In this document: piece by piece, positions 1 to 6,831 of the stretch
Position numbering within the stretch: the stretch's first letter is position 1
Layout: each line of letters starts with the position of its first letter
Assembly (NCBI RefSeq): GCF_020216685.1
Contig: NZ_JAIWNS010000167.1
Coordinates: 1-11,633, forward strand
Length of the DNA: 11,633 nucleotides
Source of the DNA: Methanospirillum hungatei
GTDB lineage: Archaea; Halobacteriota; Methanomicrobia; Methanomicrobiales; Methanospirillaceae
Direction of reading: 5' to 3'
Made by a program: the position numbers and the translations under genes
The notes under the pieces: model-generated
Seen by the model: only the letters and a program-made list of their open reading frames with translations
Told to the model about the DNA's origin: nothing
Databases searched by the model: none

Positions 1-6
1 ACAGCC

Positions 7-46
7 GTCCGAATCTGCTTCGGGCTATCATTTTTCAAAATTTTTT
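7..46 (+). terminator. Possible plus-strand terminator: hairpin followed by T-runs
   Basis: A 7-bp stem (7-13 with 19-25, one G-T wobble, 5-nt loop) is followed on the plus strand by T-runs at about 31-35 and 41-46. The stem is better paired in plus-strand RNA, because the wobble becomes a C-A mismatch in minus-strand RNA. It could end a gene entering from the left, convergent with the fibrillarin gene that stops at 45. Archaeal termination depends mainly on the T-run, so the hairpin may be incidental. Confidence 0.3.
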
Positions 47-665
47 ATGGAGAATATATTCCCCATACTGATACATGACCGGTATGGTACCTGTCCAGAT
101 CAAGAACTGCAGGATTGGTGATTCCGCCTTTTTCAAGTACCTCCACCACTTCAGTAATCCTGTCCTCTCTTTTTTTATCAGTCCCCATTGATAGCAATTT
201 TAAAAAAAGTATCAGCTCTCCTCCCCTCTTGAGAAAAATAAGATTCCTCAAAGCTATATCGGCCTGGTCACGCTGGGCAATATCCTGAATGAGGAGATCC
301 ACGGGCTCGACAAAGGGAAGATACCGCTCGGGATAGCGTGCATCTTCAAATAACGGGATGATGTTTTTTCGTGCCAGGGCAAGGCGGACAAGGCTCCGTA
401 CCGGCCGGGGAGAGAATTCCACTGCGTACACAACCTCGGCGTAATCAGACAGGAATGAGACCGTTGATCCGGCTGCAGCCCCAAGATATAAAATACGGGC
501 ATTTGTGACAGGAGGCTCACCATGCATATGGCATAATGCAGCAACCTTGCTATAGCCAGGATCCCATATCCGCATGCCATGATACACACGATCTCCAGGC
601 AAAACTGCTCCGGGAGATAATAATTTTCCATCCTGCCAAATCATCCCAGCTTCCCTGCCCGGCAT
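45..665 (-). CDS. flpA: Fibrillarin-like rRNA/tRNA 2'-O-methyltransferase
   Basis: This is the catalytic subunit of the archaeal C/D box RNP. It transfers a methyl group from S-adenosylmethionine to ribose 2'-OH at sites chosen by C/D guide RNAs on rRNA and tRNA. The 206-residue protein has the class I methyltransferase glycine loop (ILYLGAAAGSTVS, residues 58-70), the acidic residue that follows strand 2 (VEF, near 82-84), and candidates for the fibrillarin catalytic tetrad: K40, D128 (IQDIAQ), K156 and H197. The ATG at 665 has a good Shine-Dalgarno match (GGTGA, 6 nt spacing). An alternative ATG at 644 overlaps the nop5 stop as ATGA and begins directly at the conserved core (MIWQDGKLL). The start is therefore uncertain by 7 residues. 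It is the last gene of a minus-strand operon after Nop5, its obligate partner, and the gene overlap implies coupled translation. Confidence 0.95.
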   Translation of the reverse strand: MPGREAGMIWQDGKLLSPGAVLPGDRVYHGMRIWDPGYSKVAALCHMHGEPPVTNARILYLGAAAGSTVSFLSDYAEVVYAVEFSPRPVRSLVRLALARKNIIPLFEDARYPERYLPFVEPVDLLIQDIAQRDQADIALRNLIFLKRGGELILFLKLLSMGTDKKREDRITEVVEVLEKGGITNPAVLDLDRYHTGHVSVWGIYSP

Positions 666-1528
666 ATCTTCTCACCGGCCTTTCTGATAAACTCATCATC
701 AGGAGCTCCTCTGAAATAATCAATCCTTGCAGCGATTGCCAGCTGACATGCAAGTACCCTGCTCACCCTCCCTCTGACCCGTCGTTTTGCATGATGGACT
801 CCTTTATACTGATATATGATACCATGTTTCGGGGGATTTGTCCCGCTTGTCAGATGCATAAATAATGATGGTCCGGCTCCAAGAACCTGAAATGATGCTG
901 CGGGCATACCGGCAAGATGGTGTTTACTTCCCGCTCCTGCAAGAAGACGGGCACTCACAAGTGGGCCACATAAGGCAGACATGTTTGGAAGGGATTTTGT
1001 TGCATAATCACGAACATGCTGAGAGATAAGAGTCCGGGATTCACGAACCCGCTGGATATTTCCCGCGAGATGACTTAACGGATGCGTCTGATCCTTTGCC
1101 AGGCTCTCAATAAGAGAACTGATATTCCGTTCATTCCCGGATAGTCCGGCAGGGTGCAGTGCAATATAATAATCCTCAATCTTCTCATACAGACGGGCTA
1201 TTGATTGATCAATCTCATCAAGGATCCTAATAAGATGGATGAGCGCTGCCTCATCTTTATCACATCGCTCTTCCAGGTCACGAATAGTCAGCCCGATTGT
1301 AATATCCCGAAGGAGGGACAGGTATCCGTTCCGGTCAGGAACAAATCCGGCACTGACTGCCTCCTCCCAAACCGGCAGGGGGAGTAATTCTGAATTATCA
1401 CGACTCTCGTGAATATCATCTATTATATCTCCCAAGGATCTGACGGCCGGGGTCAAAAAATCCGACGATCCCTGGTAAAGAGCCTCATACCAATACCGAA
1501 ATGTTCGGCCGACCTGATTTTTGGCCAT
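641..1528 (-). CDS. Nop5/Nop56-like C/D box RNP scaffold protein
   Basis: This is the NOP-domain protein that bridges fibrillarin to L7Ae and guide RNA in the archaeal C/D box RNP. Residues about 181-270 carry the NOP signature: a GPL-x-ARLL segment, GSKHHLAGMPAASFQVLGA, PKHGIIYQ and the basic run HHAKRRVRGRV that contacts the RNA and L7Ae. Residues about 75-175 are helical and charged, fitting the coiled-coil dimerisation region. At 295 residues it is short for the family. The N-terminal fibrillarin-binding part is compact, and the C-terminus stops soon after the NOP domain without the long Lys/Glu tail common in other archaea. The ATG at 1528 directly abuts the stop codon of the upstream DUF112 gene (TAA then ATG), and the stop overlaps the fibrillarin reading frame. 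Identification is secure from the motif and the neighbour. Confidence 0.95.
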   Translation of the reverse strand: MAKNQVGRTFRYWYEALYQGSSDFLTPAVRSLGDIIDDIHESRDNSELLPLPVWEEAVSAGFVPDRNGYLSLLRDITIGLTIRDLEERCDKDEAALIHLIRILDEIDQSIARLYEKIEDYYIALHPAGLSGNERNISSLIESLAKDQTHPLSHLAGNIQRVRESRTLISQHVRDYATKSLPNMSALCGPLVSARLLAGAGSKHHLAGMPAASFQVLGAGPSLFMHLTSGTNPPKHGIIYQYKGVHHAKRRVRGRVSRVLACQLAIAARIDYFRGAPDDEFIRKAGEKICRAGKLG

Positions 1529-2740
1529 TTATATCACCACAATCCCGAATGAATACAGAATGACCGGAATGGTAACAACCCCCATGCAGGGAACCCGTGA
1601 GACATCAATCATCTCAGGTATCATCCCGATAGCCGTTGCAAGCATGAGAATGACAAGACCGAAGGGACCGGTCAGAATACCACACACCAGCACAAGAGCG
1701 ATAGCAACCCAGGTGTTCAGATATGAACTATTCAGACCGGATAAGGATGAAGCCATTCCAGCGAGACTGATCGTAATGACATACGCACCAAGGGCAGCAA
1801 GACATGCAATTGTCAGCAGGAAGAGAACCGGTGGCGTTTCAAACCCGGCGAATGCAGCCATCACCCCGTTCCTCATTCGTCCAATGGCAACAAAAACTGC
1901 GATACCAATAATACTGTTCGCGAGAGTTGAAGCACCGATTGCAGCAAGGTAATGAAGCCTCTCCTGATCATACGGGATCCACCCGGAGATTACGGTATTG
2001 GCACTTGCCGTTGATAACCCGGGAAGCCACCCCACGACCAGTCCGGCAATGGTCCCGGGAAGAGCGGCACGAGCCACACTCCTCGTCTGCATTGAGAGAC
2101 CTGAAAACCGTTGCCTTGGAATATTCCCTTCAGACGCCGTCAGAAGGAACGGGAGACCAAATAAACCGGTCAAGAGTGGCATAAGGATGCTTCCCGCTCC
2201 AAGGGTGTTCCATGAGAGGTACTCAAACCTGAAAGCAAAGAGACCAAGAATGCCTGACACAAGGCAGATGGCACAGAGCCAGCCTGTTGCTTCACTGCGC
2301 ACGATGATCATACCCATTATCAAAACAAGGAGTGAACCGGTCAGGATATCAACCGAAGACTGAAGAAGGGGAATAAACCACAGTGCTGCAAGTGCCAGAG
2401 GGATTGCAAAAATGACTCCCCACAGACTTCCAAGGGCTGATATGCGGACTGCTTCTTCCCCTTTTCCATTCAGTGTCAGAGAGTGGGCAGGCAGAACCGA
2501 GAGAGAGGTCCCGTCATCCGGTACACCCAAAAATGTTGCAGGGATTATTTCAAGGAACGAATGGGTGATGAGCGTGGCAATAAGGATGGCCGCCATCCCT
2601 TCCGGGCCCAGGAGAGGAAGAAGCGTCGGAGAAAATCCAAGGAGAAGGGCTGCAATCATGTTTGCGTGGATTCCAGGGGTCAGACCACTGATTGTCCCAC
2701 ACATCATCCCCCCCGTTATACCTGCCAAAACATGAATCAT
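1529..2740 (-). CDS. DUF112/TctA-like multi-spanning membrane protein (putative carboxylate transporter)
   Basis: This 403-residue, very hydrophobic protein has about ten or more predicted membrane segments. The N-terminus carries the glycine-rich signature of the TctA/DUF112 family (GMMCGTISGLTPGIHANMI, about residues 11-29), and a second, related half begins near residue 220 (GTIAGLVVGWLPGLSTA). In bacteria TctA is the large permease subunit of tripartite tricarboxylate transporters, working with TctB and a periplasmic TctC. Neither partner is visible here, and archaeal homologues usually occur alone, so the substrate is unknown. It is the first gene of the operon with nop5 and flpA, with zero intergenic distance to nop5. 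The ATG at 2740 has no clear Shine-Dalgarno sequence, and a short or absent leader is plausible. The membrane protein has no obvious functional link to RNA methylation. Confidence 0.85.
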   Translation of the reverse strand: MIHVLAGITGGMMCGTISGLTPGIHANMIAALLLGFSPTLLPLLGPEGMAAILIATLITHSFLEIIPATFLGVPDDGTSLSVLPAHSLTLNGKGEEAVRISALGSLWGVIFAIPLALAALWFIPLLQSSVDILTGSLLVLIMGMIIVRSEATGWLCAICLVSGILGLFAFRFEYLSWNTLGAGSILMPLLTGLFGLPFLLTASEGNIPRQRFSGLSMQTRSVARAALPGTIAGLVVGWLPGLSTASANTVISGWIPYDQERLHYLAAIGASTLANSIIGIAVFVAIGRMRNGVMAAFAGFETPPVLFLLTIACLAALGAYVITISLAGMASSLSGLNSSYLNTWVAIALVLVCGILTGPFGLVILMLATAIGMIPEMIDVSRVPCMGVVTIPVILYSFGIVVI

Positions 2741-2771
2741 CTGGTTCTCATGGATTTAAGTGTATAGAACG

Positions 2772-2781
2772 CATAAAATAT
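2772..2781. promoter_or_regulatory. Candidate TATA element in the divergent hemD / DUF112 spacer
   Basis: The A/T-rich element CATAAAATAT sits 39-48 nt before the hemD ATG, which would place transcription start near 2800-2805 with a leader of about 20 nt containing the Shine-Dalgarno. Read on the other strand (ATATTTTATG) it lies about 32-41 nt before the DUF112 ATG and would give a very short leader. A second weak minus-strand candidate is TATACACTTAA just downstream. The spacer is only 79 bp, so the two promoters must overlap or share elements. This rests on pattern only. Confidence 0.35.
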
Positions 2782-2819
2782 CCGCATCCGTTCTGAATAA
2801 GAGGGGCCAGGGGGATGAT

Positions 2820-3515
2820 ATGCGGATTGCAATTACACGTCTGAAAGGAAAAGAGGGAGATGACAAGGCAAGGTGCGCACGAAGGGGGCATGACTGTTAC
2901 CCGGTCTCTCCACTCATCGGGGAGATGAACCCTGACCAGATTGATGCATTTATTCAGGATGTAAAGGACAGGAAATTTGACTGTATTTTCTTTACCAGTG
3001 CCCTTCCGGCTCACCAGATTGGACCATATCTGCATGACCTGCCACTTCCCAGGGTCATTGCAATCGGTCCGCAAACTGCAAAAGCCCTCAGAGAATTTGG
3101 CATCATGTGCGAGGTGCTCCATGAGTTTTACTCCCGGGCTTTCGTTCCCTTCCTGGGAGACTGGATTGTAGGGAAAAAAATCGGCATCCCCCGATCTGAT
3201 GCACCAAATGATAAACTTCTCCAGGGAATACGGGATGCAGGGGGTTTTCCATTTGAATTTCAGATTTACGCACTTATCCCGACGTATGAATTGCTCAACC
3301 TAGACCAGGCGGAGGGCATTCTTTTTACCAGTGCCTTGTCATTTAAATCGGCCATCTGGAAACGCCGGGAGGATCTTATCCTTATGGCTATCGGAGAGGT
3401 GACAGCGGAGGCCATGGAGGATGCAGGCCTTATGCCTGATGTTGTAGGGGATGGATCTCTTGAAGGGACACTCGATGAACTCAATCTCTTCCTTCTCATG
3501 AATCCGGGTGGATAA
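2820..3515 (+). CDS. hemD: Uroporphyrinogen-III synthase
   Basis: The enzyme inverts ring D and cyclises hydroxymethylbilane to uroporphyrinogen III, the branch point to cobalamin, siroheme and coenzyme F430 in methanogens. The 231-residue product shows the two-lobed HemD layout. The N-terminus is MRIAITRLKG. A segment FFTSALPA near residue 60 and IAIGPQTAKAL near residue 80 are followed by the second lobe with GKKIGIPRSDAPNDKLL, a matching ILFTSALSF and IGEVTAEAM. The chosen ATG at 2820 has a strong upstream AGGGGG/GATGAT ribosome site and starts exactly at the family N-terminus. An in-frame ATG at 2760 would add 20 residues of no family likeness and would overlap the promoter. The stop overlaps the Cbf5 start by 1 nt (TAATG). 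The family has low sequence conservation, but the pattern is clear. Confidence 0.87.
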   Translation: MRIAITRLKGKEGDDKARCARRGHDCYPVSPLIGEMNPDQIDAFIQDVKDRKFDCIFFTSALPAHQIGPYLHDLPLPRVIAIGPQTAKALREFGIMCEVLHEFYSRAFVPFLGDWIVGKKIGIPRSDAPNDKLLQGIRDAGGFPFEFQIYALIPTYELLNLDQAEGILFTSALSFKSAIWKRREDLILMAIGEVTAEAMEDAGLMPDVVGDGSLEGTLDELNLFLLMNPGG

Positions 3516-4447
3516 TGGAACAATCCTCTTCTTTTCTGGCAGATATTGCTGCGCACCAGGGATCGATCATCCTCATCGACAAACCCCGCGGGCCATCCAG
3601 TCACCAGGTGGCGGCATGGGTCAGGGAAATTACCGGCGTGTCATCCGTTGGTCATACCGGAACCCTTGATCCCCCGGTCTCCGGGGTGCTGGTCATTCTT
3701 CTCGGGCGGGCAGTCCGACTCACGACTATTCTGCATCAGGATGATAAGGAATATGTGGCACTGCTCAGGCTACAGGGAGATGTATCAGATGCAGAACTTG
3801 CTGAAGTCATTCAGCACTTCACCGGAAGGATCTATCAGCGGCCACCCAAGCGGAGTGCAGTAAAACGTGCCCTTCGTATCAGGGAGATCCATGAACTTGA
3901 GATGCTGGGAAGGGACGGACGACTTGTGCTCTTGAGGGTGAAATGTGATTCAGGCACCTACATCAGATCACTGTGTCATCATATCGGCATGGCCTGTGGG
4001 GTAGGGGGAGCAATGGTTGAGCTCAGGCGAACCAGATCAGGTCCCTTTTCCGAGAAGGATTGTGTCACCCTTCATGCACTCCGCGACGCAGTTGAGCGGG
4101 CACGTGCCGGTGATGATTCGTTCCTTCGGAAGATCGTGCGGTCACCCCTTGAGGCATTGGACGGGTTTCCCCGGATATATATGAAGGAATCAGCCGCTGA
4201 TGCAATCTGTCATGGTGCCAGACTCTCTTCACGGGGTGTTGTCAGTCATGATAAGTTCCAGATGGAGGATCTTGTCGTCATGATGACAGGGGATGATTTC
4301 ATCGGAGTCGGGGAAGCACTGGTTTCAAGTTCACGGATTGTCCCCGGTGAAAAGGGACTGGTTGTCGCACCCCGGCTTATCATGCAGGATATCGGGGTGT
4401 ATCCAGCAGTCTGGAAATCTCATCAGCCAAAGAGAGAAAAGTCTTAA
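3515..4447 (+). CDS. cbf5: tRNA/rRNA pseudouridine synthase Cbf5 (TruB family, H/ACA RNP catalytic subunit)
   Basis: Cbf5 isomerises uridine to pseudouridine in rRNA, guided by H/ACA RNAs with Nop10, Gar1 and L7Ae, and can also make pseudouridine-55 in tRNA. The 310-residue protein has the TruB catalytic motif GHTGTLDPPVSGVL with the nucleophile D52, the motif with Y80 (KEYVALL), RPPKRSAVKR (109-118), CDSGTYIRSL (144-153) and LRRTRSGPF (170-178). A C-terminal PUA domain spans about 218-295 (ending in FIGVGEA...PGEKGLVV). Length is slightly below the usual archaeal 320-340 residues because the N-terminal extension is short. Its start overlaps the hemD stop by one base, so the two are very probably co-transcribed and translationally coupled. 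A serine tRNA follows after 38 nt. Confidence 0.95.
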   Translation: MEQSSSFLADIAAHQGSIILIDKPRGPSSHQVAAWVREITGVSSVGHTGTLDPPVSGVLVILLGRAVRLTTILHQDDKEYVALLRLQGDVSDAELAEVIQHFTGRIYQRPPKRSAVKRALRIREIHELEMLGRDGRLVLLRVKCDSGTYIRSLCHHIGMACGVGGAMVELRRTRSGPFSEKDCVTLHALRDAVERARAGDDSFLRKIVRSPLEALDGFPRIYMKESAADAICHGARLSSRGVVSHDKFQMEDLVVMMTGDDFIGVGEALVSSSRIVPGEKGLVVAPRLIMQDIGVYPAVWKSHQPKREKS

Positions 4448-4461
4448 AAGAACTGACTGCC

Positions 4462-4472
4462 AACATATGTAA
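4462..4472 (+). promoter_or_regulatory. Candidate TATA element of the tRNA-Ser gene
   Basis: The sequence AACATATGTAA lies 14-24 nt before the mature 5' end of the tRNA, about the distance expected if transcription starts close to the tRNA. It suggests that the tRNA can be made independently of the hemD-cbf5 transcript. There is no experimental support. Confidence 0.3.
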
Positions 4473-4485
4473 GCATCTTCTGTTT

Positions 4486-4569
4486 GCTGAGGTAGTCTAG
4501 TCTGGGAAGGCGCAAGATTGGAAATCTTGTGGGAGCAATCCCTCGGGAGTTCAAATCTCCCCCTTAGCG
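4486..4569 (+). tRNA. tRNA-Ser (anticodon GGA)
   Basis: The full cloverleaf can be drawn. The acceptor stem is GCTGAGG (4486-4492) with CCTTAGC (4562-4568). The D stem is GTC/GGC (4495-4497, 4509-4511). The anticodon stem is CAAGA/TCTTG (4513-4517, 4525-4529) around the 7-nt loop TTGGAAA, with anticodon GGA at 4520-4522. A long variable arm spans about 4530-4544. The T stem is GGGAG/CTCCC around TTCAAAT. The long variable arm and discriminator G at 4569 are serine identity features, and the anticodon reads UCC and UCU. There is no intron, and no CCA is encoded. Confidence 0.96.
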
Positions 4570-4582
4570 TCTGTATCTGTTT

Positions 4583-4911
4583 TCAAAGCCTTAGGTATGT
4601 ATTTTGCAGGTTCACACAGAGCCAGTCAATTAACTCAAAGAAATAGGCATAGTTTCGTATAGACTCAAGTGTGAGCGGATATATGTGGACCTTCTCGTGA
4701 AGGGGTTCAGATGCTCATAAGTGCTTGGTACTGATTCTTTCAGGCTCTTGCACTTGCCATTTTTAATCTCTGTGATCCGTCCCTTGCTTGCCAGGCCTGC
4801 AGCCTCGGAGATCATCTGGTATTAACTGATTCGTGCATAAAGGAATATTCCAAAGGTCATAGGGTGACCATAAGGATGATAAAGCGCGATTGTAAGATTT
4901 ATACAGGTCTC
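4583..4911 (-). pseudogene. Possible degraded gene, family unknown
   Basis: One minus-strand frame reads coding-like sequence from 4911 (including YHPYGHPMTFGIFLYARIS), meets a TAA at 4822-4824, and continues as YQMISEAAGLASKGRITEI to a stop at 4630. The neighbouring frame then continues plausibly (LESIRNYAYFFELIDWLC, ending at a stop at 4583). The simplest reading is a short gene broken by one nonsense and one frameshift mutation. The A/S/G/R/K-rich middle and aromatic ends are compatible with a recombinase, a transposase or a small regulator, but no catalytic motif is visible and I do not assign a family. The 3' end is 14 nt from tRNA-Ser, a common site for integrated elements. Confidence 0.3.
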
Positions 4912-5074
4912 TTAAAACATAGTTCAAAAAAGATCTGAACCATATTTACGATTATACGATGGATTGTACAAAATGTATTGATACGTCTTATGATCACCAA
5001 ATGCTAAATACATCAGCCAGTCTAACTTTGGAATGCAGATAGTAGACTAAATTAAGACACTAGAAGAACAATTA

Positions 5075-5111
5075 CGTGTATGCGGCTAATATCCACATTA
5101 CCGCATACACG
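5075..5111. repeat. Long perfect hairpin (11 bp stem, extended)
   Basis: CGTGTATGCGG (5075-5085) is matched perfectly by CCGCATACACG (5101-5111). Inside, TAAT (5087-5090) pairs with ATTA (5097-5100), leaving a single bulged C and a 6-nt loop, so up to 15 bp can form. It stands alone in A/T-rich intergenic DNA with no flanking T-run that would make it a simple terminator. It could be an end of a mobile element, a small structured RNA or a protein-binding dyad. The pairing is directly visible; the role is unknown. Confidence 0.8.
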
Positions 5112-5411
5112 AAAGGGATGAACACCAATTAATTCAGATCCCCTAAGTCTCTTCCGGGCTGCCGGATTTGACAATTTATCTATAGGGTTTCTCTACAAAT
5201 AATATTTGCCTGTGTTTGGGATAATCCACAATCCTGGCCAGGTAGGGAAGAAATGAACACCAAAAAAGGAAAGTCCCTGAAGAGGGATTTAAAGAGAATC
5301 TGTATAGATATCGTGGTTCACCTTGTGGCCATGTATCTATACTACCATCTCTTTTTATTCCCTTCATCCTATTTAGATTCTAGTTCCGTATAGGTCTTCA
5401 TGGAGAAGATC

Positions 5412-5436
5412 CGTTTATTACTGTTAAAAATAAACG
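5412..5436. repeat. 8-bp inverted repeat
   Basis: CGTTTATT (5412-5419) and AATAAACG (5429-5436) form a perfect dyad with a 9-nt spacer. It is A/T-rich and within the gene-poor region, with no intact gene next to it. It may be an operator remnant, or chance in A/T-rich DNA. Confidence 0.45.
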
Positions 5437-5485
5437 ATGAAACTACCTTTCGTCGGGCACTCGAAAGCTGGCCAGTAGATCTTTA

Positions 5486-5804
5486 CTATTCTTGAATTTC
5501 TGATATCAACGTGGCCATCAGTTCATCCAAAATTGACGAATATCTCTGTACCCGCTCAGTAATGACACCCTCATTCAACCTGTTTCAAACAATTCCTGAA
5601 GTAATTCAGTAACATTACAAGGTTTTTAAACTGATTCACGAAATGAAGAGTTAAAGTCCACATTTTCTTCTTTGTGTGCACGCGATTTGCCCTGCGATAT
5701 TGACATCTGGAATTCCATAAGAAATCCAGGTCTTCCAAAAGGTCAAATTTAGATTCAGCCAAATATATAGCAACATATAGTTTATTGTAGCAATTAATCC
5801 TCAA
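5486..5804 (-). pseudogene. Possible degraded gene, family unknown
   Basis: A 77-codon minus-strand frame (5571-5804) contains VAIYLAESKFDLLEDLDFLW and then a basic and hydrophobic stretch (HTKKKMWTLTLHFVNQFKNL). Where it stops, the adjacent frame is open for 33 codons down to 5486 and reads as an amphipathic helix (NEGVITERVQRYSSILDELM). One frameshift near 5571-5584 would join them into a protein of about 105 residues. The basic/aromatic stretch loosely recalls the C-terminus of transposases, but no DDE or other motif is visible, so this stays unassigned. It may also be a chance overlap. Confidence 0.25.
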
Positions 5805-5837
5805 TTTTATCGAATTATAAAAGACAGGTGGTAATTT

Positions 5838-5935
5838 ATGAGTACAAAGAACATAAATGCGACCCCTAGGAGAAATTGACCTATTTAGGTGATACCTCGG
5901 AGATTCAAGAATTAGAGAAAAATTTAGGTTACTGA
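5838..5935 (+). pseudogene. Possible small gene remnant behind a ribosome binding site
   Basis: ATG at 5838 follows AGGTGG at good spacing and opens MSTKNINATPRRN, then stops at 5879. The overlapping +2 frame continues with a coding-like run, EKLTYLGDTSEIQELEKNLG, from 5870 to a stop at 5935. One frameshift would join them into about 32 residues. The 3' end overlaps the convergent small sheath-like gene by 12 nt. Evidence is thin. Confidence 0.18.
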
Positions 5936-6745
5936 TAGACCTGATTGATAGTCAAACGCTTTCGAGAACTGTATTATCCCTCCACTTGCCTTTGCCTTAT
6001 CCTTCATTGAGTTCGTTGCTGATGTCCTGTTCCATGACGCCCCATCATCACGGGCTTCCATGACATCGGCAGAAAACTCTGTTGCCACTGTCCCGATTGC
6101 ATACCCCAGACCAGATGCAGGATTTGGTGTGAGAGCAATCCGGTACGAGAGTGCAGACGGGACCGACCCATCAGCAGCGACAGTCCTGGCTTTGGCTGAC
6201 GTTGAGTACTGGGCACTGTTTACATTTATCAGCGAACTTCGTGCCCTGACCGTATTACAGAATGCCGGAGCAGCAGCTGATGATCCGGATGCAAATACAC
6301 ACCGGCCGATACCATTCGAATCTGAATAGTTCCCCCCTGTACTCATGACCAGGGACTCGTCTGCTACGAGGTGACTACCATCTATACTCTCGTATGTAAC
6401 TACCTTGTCTGTTTTAAAGTTATACAGACCCTTTGTCTGGTTCCGGGAATCAAAATCAAGTGAACTGCTCAGCATCAGATGCCCCCCGTTGATCATCAAT
6501 GAATCTTTGTAGAGTAAGGAGGCCATCGTCTCATTTGGTCCAAACATCCGATCATCACGTGTTCCGGATGAAATTGTCCAGTCGAAAGAAGTATCGGTGC
6601 TGACATATCCGATAACGTCTATCAGAGTTGTGATCGATATCAGTTGGTTTTCAGGTGTCGCATTCGGAAGAAAGTCTGCCCCTATCGGAACTGATGTAAA
6701 AAATAATGCCAGAATGGCAATTACAGCTATACGTATCCAAAACAT
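5924..6745 (-). CDS. Secreted sheath/S-layer-like protein, short paralogue with N-glycosylation sequons
   Basis: A 273-residue exported protein clearly paralogous to the product of 9463-10629. Both share a signal peptide followed by PENQ....TLIDV, INGGHLMLSSSLDFDS/SNGGKLALNMNLDFDS, RCVFAS...PAFCN, NVNSAQ/NINSAQ, RxVAAxG and VMEAR/IMEAR, to a common C-terminal FDYQSG/FAYESG. The signal peptide is about residues 1-23 (cut near IGA-D). Two cysteines (149 and 163) match those of the paralogue in place and spacing. It lacks the central segment of about 120 residues present in the larger protein and carries five N-X-S/T sites (N28, followed by Pro after the sequon, N71, N102, N139, N239). ATG 6745 is preferred for its GGTGGGTGGGG ribosome site, although a TTG at 6760 is in frame. 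It lies 86 nt after the oligosaccharyltransferase gene, with its own candidate promoter. It is probably a minor envelope or sheath component; the sheath assignment is by inference. Confidence 0.75.
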   Translation of the reverse strand: MFWIRIAVIAILALFFTSVPIGADFLPNATPENQLISITTLIDVIGYVSTDTSFDWTISSGTRDDRMFGPNETMASLLYKDSLMINGGHLMLSSSLDFDSRNQTKGLYNFKTDKVVTYESIDGSHLVADESLVMSTGGNYSDSNGIGRCVFASGSSAAAPAFCNTVRARSSLINVNSAQYSTSAKARTVAADGSVPSALSYRIALTPNPASGLGYAIGTVATEFSADVMEARDDGASWNRTSATNSMKDKAKASGGIIQFSKAFDYQSGLSVT

Positions 6746-6784
6746 AACCCCACCCACCAATGCAAACTGTGTAATTGTCGGGAG

Positions 6785-6792
6785 AGTATAAG
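6785..6792 (-). promoter_or_regulatory. Candidate TATA element of the small sheath-like gene
   Basis: On the minus strand the sequence reads TACTTATACTC, placing transcription start near 6763 and a leader of about 18 nt before ATG 6745 that includes the GGTGGG ribosome site. This would make the gene independent of aglB. Confidence 0.35.
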
Positions 6793-6831
6793 TACCTAAT
6801 CAGGTACTAAAAAAGTGGAAGACAGAGATAG

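Larger units (their letters stand above)
4570..5923. other. Gene-poor region with decayed coding fragments
   Basis: About 1.35 kb between tRNA-Ser and the small sheath-like gene has no intact gene of credible length. It contains interrupted, coding-like stretches (minus strand 4583-4911 and 5486-5804, plus strand 5838-5935), a long hairpin (5075-5111) and a dyad (5412-5436), all listed separately. The stretches at about 4912-5074 and 5112-5411 show nothing I can support. A 63-codon open frame at 5176-5367 on the minus strand has no recognisable character. Confidence 0.6.

Noticed and set aside
1..31. Start of a further minus-strand gene after fibrillarin (ATG at 31, reading MIARSRFGRL)
   Set aside because: Only ten codons are available and there is no ribosome site; the same bases form a hairpin better explained as a plus-strand terminator.
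536..865. 109-codon plus-strand frame across the fibrillarin/nop5 junction
   Set aside because: Antisense to two certain genes, with no ribosome site or family likeness.
1521..1952. 143-codon plus-strand frame opposite the DUF112 gene
   Set aside because: It lies fully antisense to a strongly supported membrane protein gene; its odd Ile/Met/Arg-rich composition is the mirror of hydrophobic codons.
2760..2819. Upstream in-frame ATG that would extend hemD by 20 residues
   Set aside because: It has no ribosome site and would run through the promoter spacer, whereas ATG 2820 has a strong site and begins at the family N-terminus.
4486..4569. Intron in the serine tRNA
   Set aside because: The anticodon loop is a normal 7 nt and all stems close without removing bases.
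5176..5367. 63-codon minus-strand frame in the gene-poor region
   Set aside because: No ribosome site, no recognisable motif, unusual content (many Pro, Tyr, Arg), and no continuation in neighbouring frames.
4570..5923. CRISPR array or tandem repeats in the gene-poor region
   Set aside because: No repeated unit of 20 or more bases is seen; the only repeats are single inverted pairs.
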